Positions 44,150-52,898 of a stretch of 64,000 nt of DNA are shown here, piece by piece. Source of the stretch: Arthrobacter sp. MSA 4-2 (GTDB lineage: Bacteria > Actinomycetota > Actinomycetes > Actinomycetales > Micrococcaceae); NCBI RefSeq assembly GCF_016405885.1, contig NZ_JAEKGC010000010.1, positions 1 through 64,000 on the forward strand, written 5' to 3'. The number at the start of each line of letters is the position of its first letter. Position 1 is the first letter of the stretch. Position numbers and translations under genes: made by a program. A model generated the notes under the pieces. That model worked only from the letters and a program-made list of their open reading frames with translations. It did not search any database and was not told the DNA's origin.

Positions 44150-44383
44150 TTATCCCGTCCGCTGTGCCGCCACCCCAAGGCGGGGACTTGAGCGCCTGCA
44201 GGCGCGGCTCTCCGGAGAGCGCCGGCAGGCCTCAACCTCAAGGGTCCGCAGCCTTTCGGCCAGGTCGGTGCCGAAGAAGGCACTGTCCTGGGTTTTCACC
44301 ACCCGTTCGAAGCCCTCGACCCCCGCGGCGGTTCCAGCGCGGGCAGAGTTCTGCCCGCGGCCGTGCCCGTACCGCCCGGGTAC
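44150..44383 (-). other. In-frame continuation beyond the stop of the 44384 gene
   Basis: After the TAG at 44386-44384 the same frame stays open for 77 codons to a TAA at 44150. It contains a stretch of protein-like character, GFERVVKTQDSAFFGTDLAE and on, with GC-rich third positions. The tail after about codon 50 looks less protein-like. Either a nonsense mutation shortened an originally longer gene or this is a fragment of another one. Confidence 0.4.
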
Positions 44384-44710
44384 CTACCCCTCGGCGGCGG
44401 CCATTCCGCCCCCATCCACCGGCACGGGCGCCGCAACGGGCTGTACGGGCGCTACTACGGGCGGTACGGGCTGAGCTGTCAGGAGCGGCACGACCTCGTC
44501 GGCCTGCGGCGCTCCCACGAGCCGCTCCACGTCGCGCTCGGCAATGCCGGCGGCCGCAGCCGCGTCCTCGGCGCTCACCCCCGCTTCCAGCGCGCGCTCG
44601 ACGGCCTCCCGGCACACCAGCGCCAGCCGGTCGCGTTCGAATTCGGCATTCTCCAGGTCGGCTGCTGCGACCATGATGCGCTTGATGCGCTCGTCGTCCA
44701 AGTCGGGCAT
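44384..44710 (-). CDS. Hypothetical helical protein with Pro/Val tail
   Basis: 108 residues. The first 65 are helical (MPDLDDERIKRIMVAAADLE; then AVERALEAGVSAEDAAAAAG, IAERDVERLV), which could be a small DNA-binding or dimerisation helix bundle. The rest is a Pro/Val/Ala linker ending GGGMAAAEG. AAAGG precedes the ATG by 6 nt. The frame continues after the stop (see 44150-44383). No family recognised. Confidence 0.5.
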   Translation of the reverse strand: MPDLDDERIKRIMVAAADLENAEFERDRLALVCREAVERALEAGVSAEDAAAAAGIAERDVERLVGAPQADEVVPLLTAQPVPPVVAPVQPVAAPVPVDGGGMAAAEG

Positions 44711-45198
44711 AGCGGGCCTTTCGGTTTTCGCCCGGAGCGGGCGCTGGAGCAGGGCAGGGCAGGATCAGCGAGGGCACAGAAAAAGGTCCGCCGGAAGCAC
44801 AGTCGCAAACAACCCTGAAGAGACGGGGGCGTCAACGCATCGCTTCCGACGCCCCACCAGAGCGGCCCGGAATCCTCCACAGGCCGAAACGGCAGCCGGA
44901 AAGTTCGGGAATCTCCCGCGGGGATTCTCCGTGGCCTTTGGCTGGACCTGCCCTCGATTCTACGGAGAACGCCCGGGATTTGCGAAGCACGCCGCACCGG
45001 AAGCCGCGGGCTCCGGTGGGTCCGCGTCGAACTTTTTCGGAATAAAAGCTAAGCAGGCTTTCAATTAACTACTAAGTGTGCTTACTCTAGAGGCCGGTGG
45101 TCCCTTGGGGGGAGAGTTCGAAACATCCCATCACCGCTGACCTCAGAGCCAGGAAATTTCAGTACCCCTCACATGAGCTACAGCAGAAGGAGAACGAC
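44711..45198. other. 488-bp region upstream of the YsnF gene
   Basis: No convincing gene. The right half (45035-45095) is AT-rich with two TAAG-N4-CTT elements and presumably the YsnF promoter; a TACTCT box follows at 45084-45089. GAATC and GATTC stretches around 44870-44960 form weak inverted repeats. Open frames on both strands are shadows. Confidence 0.4.
45050..45083. promoter_or_regulatory. TAAG-N4-CTT elements C1 and C2
   Basis: TAAGCAGGCTT (45050-45060) and TAAGTGTGCTT (45073-45083) lie 23 bp apart, about two helical turns, and C2 overlaps the likely -35 to -10 region of the gene at 45199. Confidence 0.7.
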
Positions 45199-46098
45199 AT
45201 GATTACCCAGGAAAACATCGACACCATCCTCAGCCGCGGCGGCAACGTCCTCGGATCCGACGGCGACAAGATCGGCTCGATCGGCCAGATCTACCTCGAT
45301 GACCAGACGGGCGAGCCCAGCTGGGTCACGGCCAAGACGGGCCTGTTCGGTACCTCCGAATCCTTCGTCCCGCTGCAGGGTGCCGACGTCGCCGGACATG
45401 ATGTGCGCGTCCCCTACTCCAAGGCCCAGGTCAAGGACGCGCCGCGCATTGAATCTGACGGCAACCTCAGCCCGGAGGAGGAGGACCGCCTCTACCGCCA
45501 CTATGAGCTCGGCGGCACCGGCGGCGGATACACCGACACCACCGGGACCACGGGAACCGCCGGCCTGGCGACGGGCACGACGGATACCAATCGCCGGGAC
45601 ACCGACTTTGTCGACACCGACCGTCGGGACTCGGACCACGTTGAGACCGGACGCCGGGACACCGTCGGCCACGACACCTCCGGGCCCACCACCGACGACG
45701 CGATGACCCTTTCCGAGGAGCAGCTGCGCGTAGGCACCGAACGCCGCGAGGCCGGCCGGGCCCGGCTGCGCAAATACATCGTCACCGAGAACGTCACCAA
45801 GACGATCCCCGTGAGCCGCGAAGAGGTCCGCATCGAGCGCGAGCCCATCACCGACGCCAACGTTGGAGCCGCAATGGACGGCCCGGCGATCAGCGAGGAG
45901 GAGCACGAAGTGATCCTCCACGAGGAGCAGCCGGTCATCCAGAAGGAAGCCGTACCCGTCGAGCGCGTGCGCCTCGACAAGGAGACGGTGACCGAGCAGC
46001 ACACGGTCAACGAGGAGGTCCGCAAGGAGCAGATCGACGTGGACGGAGACGGCAGGAACGGCCTTAACGATTCGGACCGCCGCGACGGCCGGATCTAA
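45199..46098 (+). CDS. PRC-barrel / DUF2382 (YsnF-like) stress protein
   Basis: 299 residues. Residues about 1-80 are a PRC-barrel (GGNVLGSDGDKIGSIGQIYL, then GEPSWVTAKTGLFG). A low-complexity linker has repeated RRDTD/RRDSD/RRDTV units. The C-terminal 120 residues are DUF2382 (RLRKYIVTENVTKTIPVSRE, then EHEVILHEEQPVI). AAGGAG precedes the ATG. YsnF-type proteins are general-stress proteins in Firmicutes and common in desiccation-tolerant actinobacteria. Confidence 0.88.
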   Translation: MITQENIDTILSRGGNVLGSDGDKIGSIGQIYLDDQTGEPSWVTAKTGLFGTSESFVPLQGADVAGHDVRVPYSKAQVKDAPRIESDGNLSPEEEDRLYRHYELGGTGGGYTDTTGTTGTAGLATGTTDTNRRDTDFVDTDRRDSDHVETGRRDTVGHDTSGPTTDDAMTLSEEQLRVGTERREAGRARLRKYIVTENVTKTIPVSREEVRIEREPITDANVGAAMDGPAISEEEHEVILHEEQPVIQKEAVPVERVRLDKETVTEQHTVNEEVRKEQIDVDGDGRNGLNDSDRRDGRI

Positions 46099-46115
46099 TC
46101 GGACAGCCGACGGGT

Positions 46116-46152
46116 GGGAAAGGCCTGGAGCAGCGCGCTCCGGGCCTTTCCC
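46116..46152 (+). terminator. Hairpin terminator after the YsnF gene
   Basis: Arms 46116-46131 and 46137-46152 form a 16-bp stem with one T-G wobble around a 5-nt loop, 17 nt after the stop. Confidence 0.75.
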
Positions 46153-46202
46153 CGTTCACAGCCTTGCCCTCCGCCCCGCGGGGCAATCAGGGGCAGGGAT
46201 AA

Positions 46203-46213
46203 TAAGTATGCTT
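46203..46213. promoter_or_regulatory. TAAG-N4-CTT element D
   Basis: TAAGTATGCTT lies 73 bp before the MarR ATG at 46286, consistent with autoregulation. Confidence 0.65.
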
Positions 46214-46285
46214 CCTATTTACTCCACATTTGTTTAGAGTGGTAGGTAGGACGACCGCAACCACCAAGTGGAAGGACACTCCCTT

Positions 46286-46705
46286 ATGCCGGAGCTGAAC
46301 GAATGGTCGACCAGCCGCCTCCTGACCACCGCCGCCCGGATCGTGGAACACTCCTGGAACGAGAAATTGCTCAGCATCGGAATCACCCACGCGGGTCTGA
46401 CGACCCTCGGGGTGCTGGCCCGAGAAGGCACCATGACCGGCGTTCGGCTGGCGCAGCTGGTCCACGTCCAGGCGCAGACGATCGGGCGGACACTTGACCG
46501 CCTGGAGAAGCGCGGATTGGTAACCCGGTTAAGGAATACTGCAGACCGGCGCAGCCAGCGCATCACAATCACCTCGGCGGGCCTGAAGGCGCTGGAGAAG
46601 GCCCAGAACATCGAGCACGAGCTGATGCCCGAGGATGGGCTTGCCTCGCAGGATCTGCGGAACCGGCTCCAGACCGTCATCAACGAGCTGGGACCGCACA
46701 AGTAG
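46286..46705 (+). CDS. MarR-family regulator, copy 1 of a paralogous pair
   Basis: 139 residues: NEWSTSRLLTTAARIVEHSW, a MarR dimerisation helix, then HAGLTTLGVLAREGTMTGVR and the recognition region VHVQAQTIGRTLDRLEKRGL, wing DRRSQRITITSAGL. It is strongly similar along its length to the MarR at 62622. GAAGGA lies 11 nt before the ATG at 46286. Position next to the stress genes with shared elements makes it the best candidate for their regulator. Confidence 0.88.
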   Translation: MPELNEWSTSRLLTTAARIVEHSWNEKLLSIGITHAGLTTLGVLAREGTMTGVRLAQLVHVQAQTIGRTLDRLEKRGLVTRLRNTADRRSQRITITSAGLKALEKAQNIEHELMPEDGLASQDLRNRLQTVINELGPHK

Positions 46706-46718
46706 GCAGGCCCGGAGC

Positions 46719-48095
46719 CTAGAAACCTCCGCCGTCCGCCGCCATATTGTTGAAGCGCGAGTAATGGCCCTGGAAGCCGACCACAATCGTCTTCGTGGGG
46801 CCATTACGGTGCTTTGCCACAATGACGTCGGCCTCGCCGGCCCGGGGCGATTCCTTGTCGTACACGTCGTCGCGGTGCAGCAGGATTACCATGTCGGCGT
46901 CCTGCTCAATCGAGCCGGACTCGCGGAGGTCCGAAACCTGGGGGCGTTTGTCGGTCCGCTGCTCCGAGCCACGGTTCAGCTGGGACAGGGCCACCACCGG
47001 GACATTGAGCTCCTTGGCCAGCAGCTTGAGCGCACGTGAGAACTCCGAAACCTCCTGCTGGCGTGATTCGACCCGCTTCCCCGAGGACATCAGCTGGAGG
47101 TAGTCGAGGACCACGAGCTTGAGGTCGTGCCGCTGCTTGAGGCGCCGGCACTTCGCGCGGATCTCCATCAGGGACATGTTGGGGCTGTCGTCGATGAACA
47201 GCGGCGCGTCATTCATGCGTCCCATGGTGGTGGCGATCTTGCCCCACTGTTCGTCCTTGATGGTTCCCTTGCGCAGATCCTGGAGGCCGATGGTCGCCTC
47301 CGCGGAGAGCAGGCGCATCGCGATCTCGTTCCGCCCCATTTCGAGGGAAAAGAAAACAGTTGTGAGGTTGTGCTTGATGGCCGCCGAGCGCGCCCAGTCG
47401 AGCGCGAAGGTCGACTTACCCATGGCCGGACGCGCGGCGACGACGATCATTTGGCCGCCATGGAGGCCCTGGGTCAGTTCGTCGAGCTCGTAGAAGCCGG
47501 TGGGCACACCCGTCATGCCCTCCCCGCGGTGCCCTGCGGACTCGATCTCGTCGACGGTGCCTTCGATGATGTCCTTGAGCGCGACGTAGTCCTCGGCCGT
47601 CCGCCGCTCCGCAACGGCATACACCTCGGCCTGGGCGGCATTGACGATGTCATCGACCTCTCCGTCATTGGAGTAGCCGAGCTGGACGATCTTGGTGCCG
47701 GCATCGACGAGGCGGCGTAGGACGGCCCGCTCGCGGACGATCTCGGCGTAGAAGCCGGCGTTGGCGGCCGTGGGAACCGACTGGATGAGAGTGTGGAGGT
47801 AGGCGGGCCCGCCGATGCGGGAGATCTCGCCACGCTTGGTGAGCTCGTCAGAGACGGTCACGGCGTCCGCCGGCTCGCCCCGGCCGTAGAGGTCGATGAT
47901 CGCCTCGTAGATGCTCTCGTGGGCGGGCCGGTAGAAGTCGATGCCGCGGAGCACCTCGACGCAGTCCGCGATGGCGTCCTTGGAGAGCATCATGCCGCCA
48001 AGCACCGACTGCTCGGCCACCAGGTCCTGGGGAGGAGTCCGGGCAAACTCCGGCGACCGGGTGTCCTGTGATGAGTCTGCATGTGCCAAGGACAC
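46719..48095 (-). CDS. dnaB: Replicative DNA helicase DnaB
   Basis: 458 residues, full length and without an intein. N-terminal domain (PPQDLVAEQSVLGGMM), then RecA-like motor with Walker A ARPAMGKST, Walker B LVVLDYLQLM, and the arginine-finger region near the C-terminus. It unwinds DNA at the replication fork as a hexamer. It lies downstream of rplI on the same strand; the 600-bp gap between holds DnaA-box-like sequences. Confidence 0.96.
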   Translation of the reverse strand: MSLAHADSSQDTRSPEFARTPPQDLVAEQSVLGGMMLSKDAIADCVEVLRGIDFYRPAHESIYEAIIDLYGRGEPADAVTVSDELTKRGEISRIGGPAYLHTLIQSVPTAANAGFYAEIVRERAVLRRLVDAGTKIVQLGYSNDGEVDDIVNAAQAEVYAVAERRTAEDYVALKDIIEGTVDEIESAGHRGEGMTGVPTGFYELDELTQGLHGGQMIVVAARPAMGKSTFALDWARSAAIKHNLTTVFFSLEMGRNEIAMRLLSAEATIGLQDLRKGTIKDEQWGKIATTMGRMNDAPLFIDDSPNMSLMEIRAKCRRLKQRHDLKLVVLDYLQLMSSGKRVESRQQEVSEFSRALKLLAKELNVPVVALSQLNRGSEQRTDKRPQVSDLRESGSIEQDADMVILLHRDDVYDKESPRAGEADVIVAKHRNGPTKTIVVGFQGHYSRFNNMAADGGGF

Positions 48096-48270
48096 GGGCG
48101 CCGCCTTCTTCCGTTAAGCTCTCCCCTCGGCAGCCTGTCAGCCCTCTGGCTGACCGGCTGGGCCGGGGTCGGTTACTGAAGATGTATCACCCGGCACTCC
48201 CATTCGTGAGGGATCCTCCGCAACGCTAGCCCCCGCCGGGCACCGCACCAAGCGCGCTCCCCACAGGCCC

Positions 48271-48428
48271 TGTGGATTACCTGTGGACTCCGCGGCGTGT
48301 CTTGTGCACAGGATGTGGAGAAGCCTGTGGACAACAAACTATTTTTCCCACAAAACCGCCCCTGACATGCGCAAACTTTATCCAGTGCCTGTGGAGGAAA
48401 AGTAATTTCCCCGGAACCTTCATCCACA
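48271..48428. promoter_or_regulatory. Cluster of DnaA-box-like 9-mers
   Basis: TGTGGACAA at 48326 is an exact reverse complement of the actinobacterial box TTGTCCACA. One-mismatch boxes are TGTGGATTA (48271) and TCATCCACA (48420); TTATCCAGT (48378) matches the 5' half. Weaker ones are TGTGGACTC (48282), TTGTGCACA (48302), TGTGGAGAA (48314) and TGTGGAGGA (48390). An AT-rich segment lies at 48335-48355. Confidence 0.55.
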
Positions 48429-48649
48429 GGTTGCATGTTGACATCCCCGCTTTGGAGGTCGCCGATGGCATGCCGCCCGGCCCCTCCATGGCATGCCAAG
48501 ACCCTTGCGGGGCCGCCCGCGGCTGTGGTGAGGATCAATAGCCAGGGCCGGATGGAACTCTCCGGCGGTCGCGGCCTCGATCACGAAACGTGCATATCTC
48601 CCAGACCCGGCGGATACACCGATGGAGAGCGCAACCGGCGGTTAACGAC

Positions 48650-48680
48650 AAGGGACCCCCGCCGGTGGCGGGGGTCCCTT
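48650..48680 (-). terminator. Terminator of the rpsF-rplI operon
   Basis: Arms 48650-48663 and 48667-48680 pair over 14 bp with a GGT loop, 24 nt after the rplI stop. Confidence 0.8.
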
Positions 48681-48704
48681 GGGCGTACTGCTGGACAGGC
48701 GGAA

Positions 48705-49154
48705 CTAGCCCGCGACGACGTCCAGATCGATCACGGCGGCGACGTCTTCGTGGAGACGGACATTCGCCTGGTAGGAGCCGACCGACTTGATGTGGGCCGG
48801 CAGTTCAACCTTGCGCTTGTCGATGCTGCCAAGGCCTGCGGCCTCGACTGCCTTGGCGACGTCGTCGGCCTTGACGGTGCCGAACAGGCGGCCGGAGTCG
48901 CCTGCCTTGACCGTGAGCTTGACCGGCTTGGCCGAGAGGGCAGCAGCCTGCTTCTGGGCATCCTCGAGTGAGGCGTGCTCGCGGGCAGAACGCGCGGCCT
49001 TGATCGACTCGACCTGCTTCTCGCCGCCCTTGGTCCACATCAGGGCGAAGCCGCGGGGCAGAAGGTAGTTACGTGCGTAACCGTTCTTCACCTCGACGAC
49101 GTCCCCTGCGGCACCGAGGCCGGTTACTTCCTGGGTCAGAATGAGCTTTGCCAT
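48705..49154 (-). CDS. rplI: 50S ribosomal protein bL9
   Basis: 149 residues beginning [20 protein letters not shown] with [15 protein letters not shown], the N-domain signature, and an RNA-binding C-domain. It binds 23S rRNA domain V. Last gene of rpsF-ssb-rpsR-rplI. AAAGGAA precedes the ATG. Confidence 0.96.
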   Translation of the reverse strand: MAKLILTQEVTGLGAAGDVVEVKNGYARNYLLPRGFALMWTKGGEKQVESIKAARSAREHASLEDAQKQAAALSAKPVKLTVKAGDSGRLFGTVKADDVAKAVEAAGLGSIDKRKVELPAHIKSVGSYQANVRLHEDVAAVIDLDVVAG

Positions 49155-49171
49155 GAAAAGGTTCCTTTCCC

Positions 49172-49411
49172 TTAGCCGCGGCCGGCGCCGGAGTAGGGCA
49201 GAAGTGCAACTTCGCGGGCGTTCTTGATTGCCTGGGCGATCTTGCGCTGCTCCTGGACGGTGACACCGGTGACGCGGCGGGCGCGGATCTTTCCGCGGTC
49301 GGAAATGAACTTACGCAGCAGGGCTACGTCCTTGTAGTCGATGACGGTGACGTCAGCGGCCTTCAGGGGGTTGGACTTTGGTTTGGGCTTACGGAGTTCA
49401 GCCTTAGCCAT
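49172..49411 (-). CDS. rpsR: 30S ribosomal protein bS18
   Basis: 79 residues: [20 protein letters not shown], then [20 protein letters not shown]. It lacks the Cys ligands of zinc-bearing S18 forms. ATG at 49411 follows AGGAG. It is 17 nt upstream of rplI. Confidence 0.95.
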   Translation of the reverse strand: MAKAELRKPKPKSNPLKAADVTVIDYKDVALLRKFISDRGKIRARRVTGVTVQEQRKIAQAIKNAREVALLPYSGAGRG

Positions 49412-49527
49412 CGTGGTGCTCCTTGATCTATTGGAGCCCGCAGAACTGTTCTGCGGGATGGGATGTGCAGGGTAAATCTTTGGAGTCAGGGGCTCCGGGA
49501 CGGAGCGGGCCCTGACTTCGGGAGAGC

Positions 49528-50088
49528 CTAGAAGGGAGGTTCGGACGAATCCGGGCCGTTGCCCCAGCCCTGGGAGCCGCCGCCTGCGGGTGCGCCCCAC
49601 GGGTCGTCCGCGGGCTGCTGGGCCTGCTGACCGCCGCCCCAGTTGGAGTTGGTTCCGGCATTCCCGCCGAATCCTCCGCCGCCACCGCTGTTGCCGCCGA
49701 ATCCTCCGCCGCCACCGCCTGAGCGCTGGGTACGGCTGATCTTCGCCGACGCATAGCGCAGGGAGGGACCGATTTCGTCCACCTCAAGCTCCATGACGGT
49801 GCGCTTTTCGCCCTCTTTGGTTTCGTACGACCGTGACTTGAGTCGGCCCTGGGCGACCACGCGGGTTCCCTTGGTGAGGGTCTCCGCAACGTTCTCGGCA
49901 GCCTCGCGCCAGACCGACGCGCGGAGGAACAGCGTTTCGCCGTCCTTCCATTCGTTGGACTGGCGGTCGAAGGTCCGCGGCGTCGATGCGATGGTGAAGT
50001 TCGCCACCGCCGAGCCGGACGGCGTGAAACGAAGCTCGGGGTCGTTGGTGAGATTTCCTACGACCGTGATTGTGGTTTCGCCTGCCAT
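49528..50088 (-). CDS. ssb: Single-stranded DNA-binding protein
   Basis: 186 residues. OB-fold at 1-110 ([40 protein letters not shown]), Gly/Gln/Asn-rich linker, and the acidic C-terminal tip DSSEPPF (ending in PPF) that docks partner proteins. AAGGAGG precedes the ATG at 50088. An upstream in-frame start at 50106 is less well placed. Confidence 0.95.
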   Translation of the reverse strand: MAGETTITVVGNLTNDPELRFTPSGSAVANFTIASTPRTFDRQSNEWKDGETLFLRASVWREAAENVAETLTKGTRVVAQGRLKSRSYETKEGEKRTVMELEVDEIGPSLRYASAKISRTQRSGGGGGGFGGNSGGGGGFGGNAGTNSNWGGGQQAQQPADDPWGAPAGGGSQGWGNGPDSSEPPF

Positions 50089-50147
50089 GGTGCCTCCTTG
50101 GGTCACGTCCCGCCGGGGCGGGATAGGTTCAGTGGAAAGGGGCCGAA

Positions 50148-50453
50148 CTACTCGGCCGTAACCTTCTGCTCCTCGGGGCGGATGATCTTGGTGCGCATGA
50201 TGGTCTCGTTGAGACCAAGCTGGCGGTCAAGTTCGGCTGCCACAGCAGGGGTAGCGGTGAAGTTGACGACGGCGTAGATGCCTTCGGCCTTCTTCTGGAT
50301 TTCGTAGGCGAGGCGCCGGCGTCCCCAGATATCCACCTTGTCCACGGTGCCGCCGCCGTTGCGGACGACATTCAGGAACTTCTCGAGTGTTGGTTCGACG
50401 GTACGTTCCTCGACGTCGGGGTCGATGATTACCATCAATTCATATGCACGCAT
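50148..50453 (-). CDS. rpsF: 30S ribosomal protein bS6
   Basis: 101 residues starting [20 protein letters not shown] and containing [20 protein letters not shown]. It pairs with bS18 on 16S rRNA. GGAGGTG lies about 9 nt before the ATG. It is the first gene of the operon, so its promoter lies in 50454-50626. Confidence 0.95.
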   Translation of the reverse strand: MRAYELMVIIDPDVEERTVEPTLEKFLNVVRNGGGTVDKVDIWGRRRLAYEIQKKAEGIYAVVNFTATPAVAAELDRQLGLNETIMRTKIIRPEEQKVTAE

Positions 50454-50626
50454 GTGTGAACCCACCTCCTTTGGGCTAAACGGTCACGGCCTTTCCGTAA
50501 CAGGAGGTTCTTTAGCGTTGGCCTGGCCGCTGCGGACGGGATTTCCCGGCCGCCGGAATCAGCACAGACCTGCCAATACTACCGGATAGCGGGCCCTGCG
50601 CGGAACGGCGCCCATCGGGGCTTCGG

Positions 50627-51919
50627 TCAGGACTGGCTCGCGGGACGGACGAAGAACCGGGAGAGAACGCGAGCCAGCCGTTCCGGGTCCCCAACCCCGC
50701 ACATCTCGCGGGCCGAGTGCATCGACAGCAGGGGCGTGCCGACGTCGACGGTGCGGATGCCGAGACGGGTGGCGGTCAGCGGCCCGATGGTTGAGCCGCA
50801 CGGAACGGAGTTGTTCGATACGAACTCCTGGTAGGGCACTCCGGCCTCGCCGCAGAGGACCGCCCAGTGCGCGGCTCCGTGGGCGTCGGTGGTGTACCGC
50901 TGGTTGGCGTTGATCTTCAGCAGCGGGCCGCCATTGAGCACGGGGTGGTTGGCCGGGTCGTGCCGTTCGGCGTAGTTCGGGTGGACGGCGTGGCCGGCGT
51001 CGGCGGAGATGCAGAAGGAGGCGGCCAGGGCGCGCATCCGGTCCTCGAGGTTCGCCCCCAGCGCACCGGAGATGCGCAGCAGGATGTCTTCCAGGAAGGG
51101 TCCGCTGGCCCCCGAGCGGGAGGCGCTTCCCACCTCCTCGTGGTCGAAGGCGGCGAGCACGGCGATGGGGCGCCCCTTCTCCTTCCCGGCGGCCGCCTCG
51201 AGCAGGCCGGCGAGCCCGGCATGCACGGAGGTGAGGTTATCCAGCCGGCCCGAGGCGAAGAAGGCGCCCTCGGCGCCGAAGACCCGGGGCGTCTGCGTAT
51301 CGGCGGCCACGAGGTCGAAACCCCCGATGTCGGCCGGGTCGATCCCCGCCGTCGAAGCGGCAAGGCCCAGCAGGTCCGCCTCCCGTGGATCCCCGAGGCC
51401 CCACACGGGGAACATGTGCTGCTGCTTGTCCAGGGCGAGTCCGTCGTTGACGGCCCGGTCGAGGTGGATCGCCAGCTGCGGAAAGCGCAGCAGGGGCCCG
51501 GTGTCGACGAGGTGCTCCCGACCGTCGAGGGTGACGATGCGCCCGGCGAGCGTGAGCTCTCGGTCCAGCCAGGAGTTCAGCAGGGGCCCGCCGTAGACCT
51601 CGACGCCGGCCTGCAGCCATCCGTGCCGGCCGGTGGTCGGCTTCGGTTTGAGCTTGAACGAGGGCGAATCGGTGTGGGCGCCGAGGATGGAGAAGCCGGT
51701 GGTGGCACCCGCGTCCGCGGGGAGGACCCAGGCGATCAGCGCTCCGTCCCGGATCACGAAGTAGCTGCCCGGCTCCGCGGGGAAGACCTCCTCCTCGAGC
51801 AGGCGGACAAAACCGGCGGCCTCAAGCCGCCGGCCGCCCTCGGCCGCGGCATGGAAGCTCGAGGGGGAGGCGCTGACATACGCGCCGAGGTCGTGAATGT
51901 GGGTCAGTGCGTCGGACAT
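50627..51919 (-). CDS. apeB: M18 family aspartyl aminopeptidase
   Basis: 430 residues with the two-metal site: GAHTDSPSFKLKP, FDHEEVGSAS, ADAGHAVHPNY and GVPYQEFVSNNSVPCGSTIG. These enzymes trim acidic or neutral residues from peptide N-termini in the cytoplasm, as large homo-oligomers. Family length is normal. It is upstream of rpsF on the same strand but separated by a 170-bp gap. Confidence 0.92.
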   Translation of the reverse strand: MSDALTHIHDLGAYVSASPSSFHAAAEGGRRLEAAGFVRLLEEEVFPAEPGSYFVIRDGALIAWVLPADAGATTGFSILGAHTDSPSFKLKPKPTTGRHGWLQAGVEVYGGPLLNSWLDRELTLAGRIVTLDGREHLVDTGPLLRFPQLAIHLDRAVNDGLALDKQQHMFPVWGLGDPREADLLGLAASTAGIDPADIGGFDLVAADTQTPRVFGAEGAFFASGRLDNLTSVHAGLAGLLEAAAGKEKGRPIAVLAAFDHEEVGSASRSGASGPFLEDILLRISGALGANLEDRMRALAASFCISADAGHAVHPNYAERHDPANHPVLNGGPLLKINANQRYTTDAHGAAHWAVLCGEAGVPYQEFVSNNSVPCGSTIGPLTATRLGIRTVDVGTPLLSMHSAREMCGVGDPERLARVLSRFFVRPASQS

Positions 51920-51974
51920 GCCTTCGATTCAATCAGAGAACGGCCGGGTTCCGTTGGCCGGGCCCGCCCAACGG

Positions 51975-52009
51975 GCCCCGGACCGGCCGGAAACCGGCCG
52001 GTCCGGGGC
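51975..52009 (-). terminator. Perfect 16-bp hairpin terminator
   Basis: Arms 51975-51990 and 51994-52009 pair exactly with an AAA loop, starting 4 nt after the stop of the ABC-2 permease gene at 52014. Confidence 0.8.
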
Positions 52010-52013
52010 TGCG

Positions 52014-52898
52014 TCAGACGTCGCGCCTGCGGGTCACCAGCAGCGAGGCGACGAGCAGGACGACGGCCCAGGCCGCCATCACGAGGCCGCCTTCGAGCTG
52101 GGTCAGCGCTCCTTCTTCGGCGGTGACGGCGACGAGCCGTTCCCCGGCGTTGGTCGGCAGGAAGCGCGCGGCGTCGGGGATCCAGTCGGCCAGTCCGGAG
52201 ATCAGGTTCACCACGATCACGGGAAGGACGAAGAACAGCCCGACGGCCGTCACGACCCCGCCCGCGGTGTTGCGCAGCAGCGTGCCGATCCCCATGGAGA
52301 TCACGGCGATCAGGGCAAGGTAGGTGCCGGTGTTGAGGATGCTCGCCACGATGTTGTCGTCCGAGAGGGCGAAGGCGAGATCCTCAACGGCCAGGATGGG
52401 CTGGGCGACAAGATAGGACAGGAGCGCGGCGGCAGCCCCGATCAGGAAGGAGACAGCGGCGGCGATGACGTTCTTCGCCAGCAGGGCCGGCACCCGTTTC
52501 GGGACGGCCACCATGGTCGACCGGATCATCCCGGTGGCCCACTCCGAGGCGATGAGCACCACCGCGAGGGAGGCGATGAGGAGTTGTCCGAAGATGATTC
52601 CCGAGGAGGGAGCGCCGCGGGCGAGGTCGCCGAAGTCCGGCAGGGGCTCCCCTGGAGGGCCCATCTGCGGCGGAGGTCCGCCGGAGTCGAGCTGGGCCTG
52701 GCCCGTCTGGAGGGACCAGGCGAACAGGGCGGCCAGGCCGACCATCACCACGAGGGTGCTCGCGAGCAGGATCAGCGTCGAGGGCACCGTAGTGACCTTG
52801 ATCCACTCGGACCTCAGCACGCGCCCGAAGTTGAGCCGGGGCCCGTCGGAGCGGCGGGCCCGGGCCGGGGCGGCGGGGGTTGACGTCGAGGTGCTCAT
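52014..52898 (-). CDS. ABC-2 type exporter, permease
   Basis: 294 residues. A short Ala/Ser/Thr-rich head, then RVLRSEWIKVTTVPSTLILL as the first membrane segment and about five more, with the ABC-2 pattern LIASEWATGMIRSTMVAVPK. It pairs with the ATPase whose gene overlaps its start by 4 bp. Cargo unknown. Confidence 0.85.
   Translation of the reverse strand: MSTSTSTPAAPARARRSDGPRLNFGRVLRSEWIKVTTVPSTLILLASTLVVMVGLAALFAWSLQTGQAQLDSGGPPPQMGPPGEPLPDFGDLARGAPSSGIIFGQLLIASLAVVLIASEWATGMIRSTMVAVPKRVPALLAKNVIAAAVSFLIGAAAALLSYLVAQPILAVEDLAFALSDDNIVASILNTGTYLALIAVISMGIGTLLRNTAGGVVTAVGLFFVLPVIVVNLISGLADWIPDAARFLPTNAGERLVAVTAEEGALTQLEGGLVMAAWAVVLLVASLLVTRRRDV

Larger units (their letters stand above)
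48096..48704. other. 609-bp gap between rplI and dnaB
   Basis: Contains the rplI terminator (48650-48680), a DnaA-box-like cluster (48271-48428) with an AT-rich run (48335-48355), and about 170 bp of leader before dnaB. No gene is supported; short open frames here lack ribosome sites. Confidence 0.5.
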
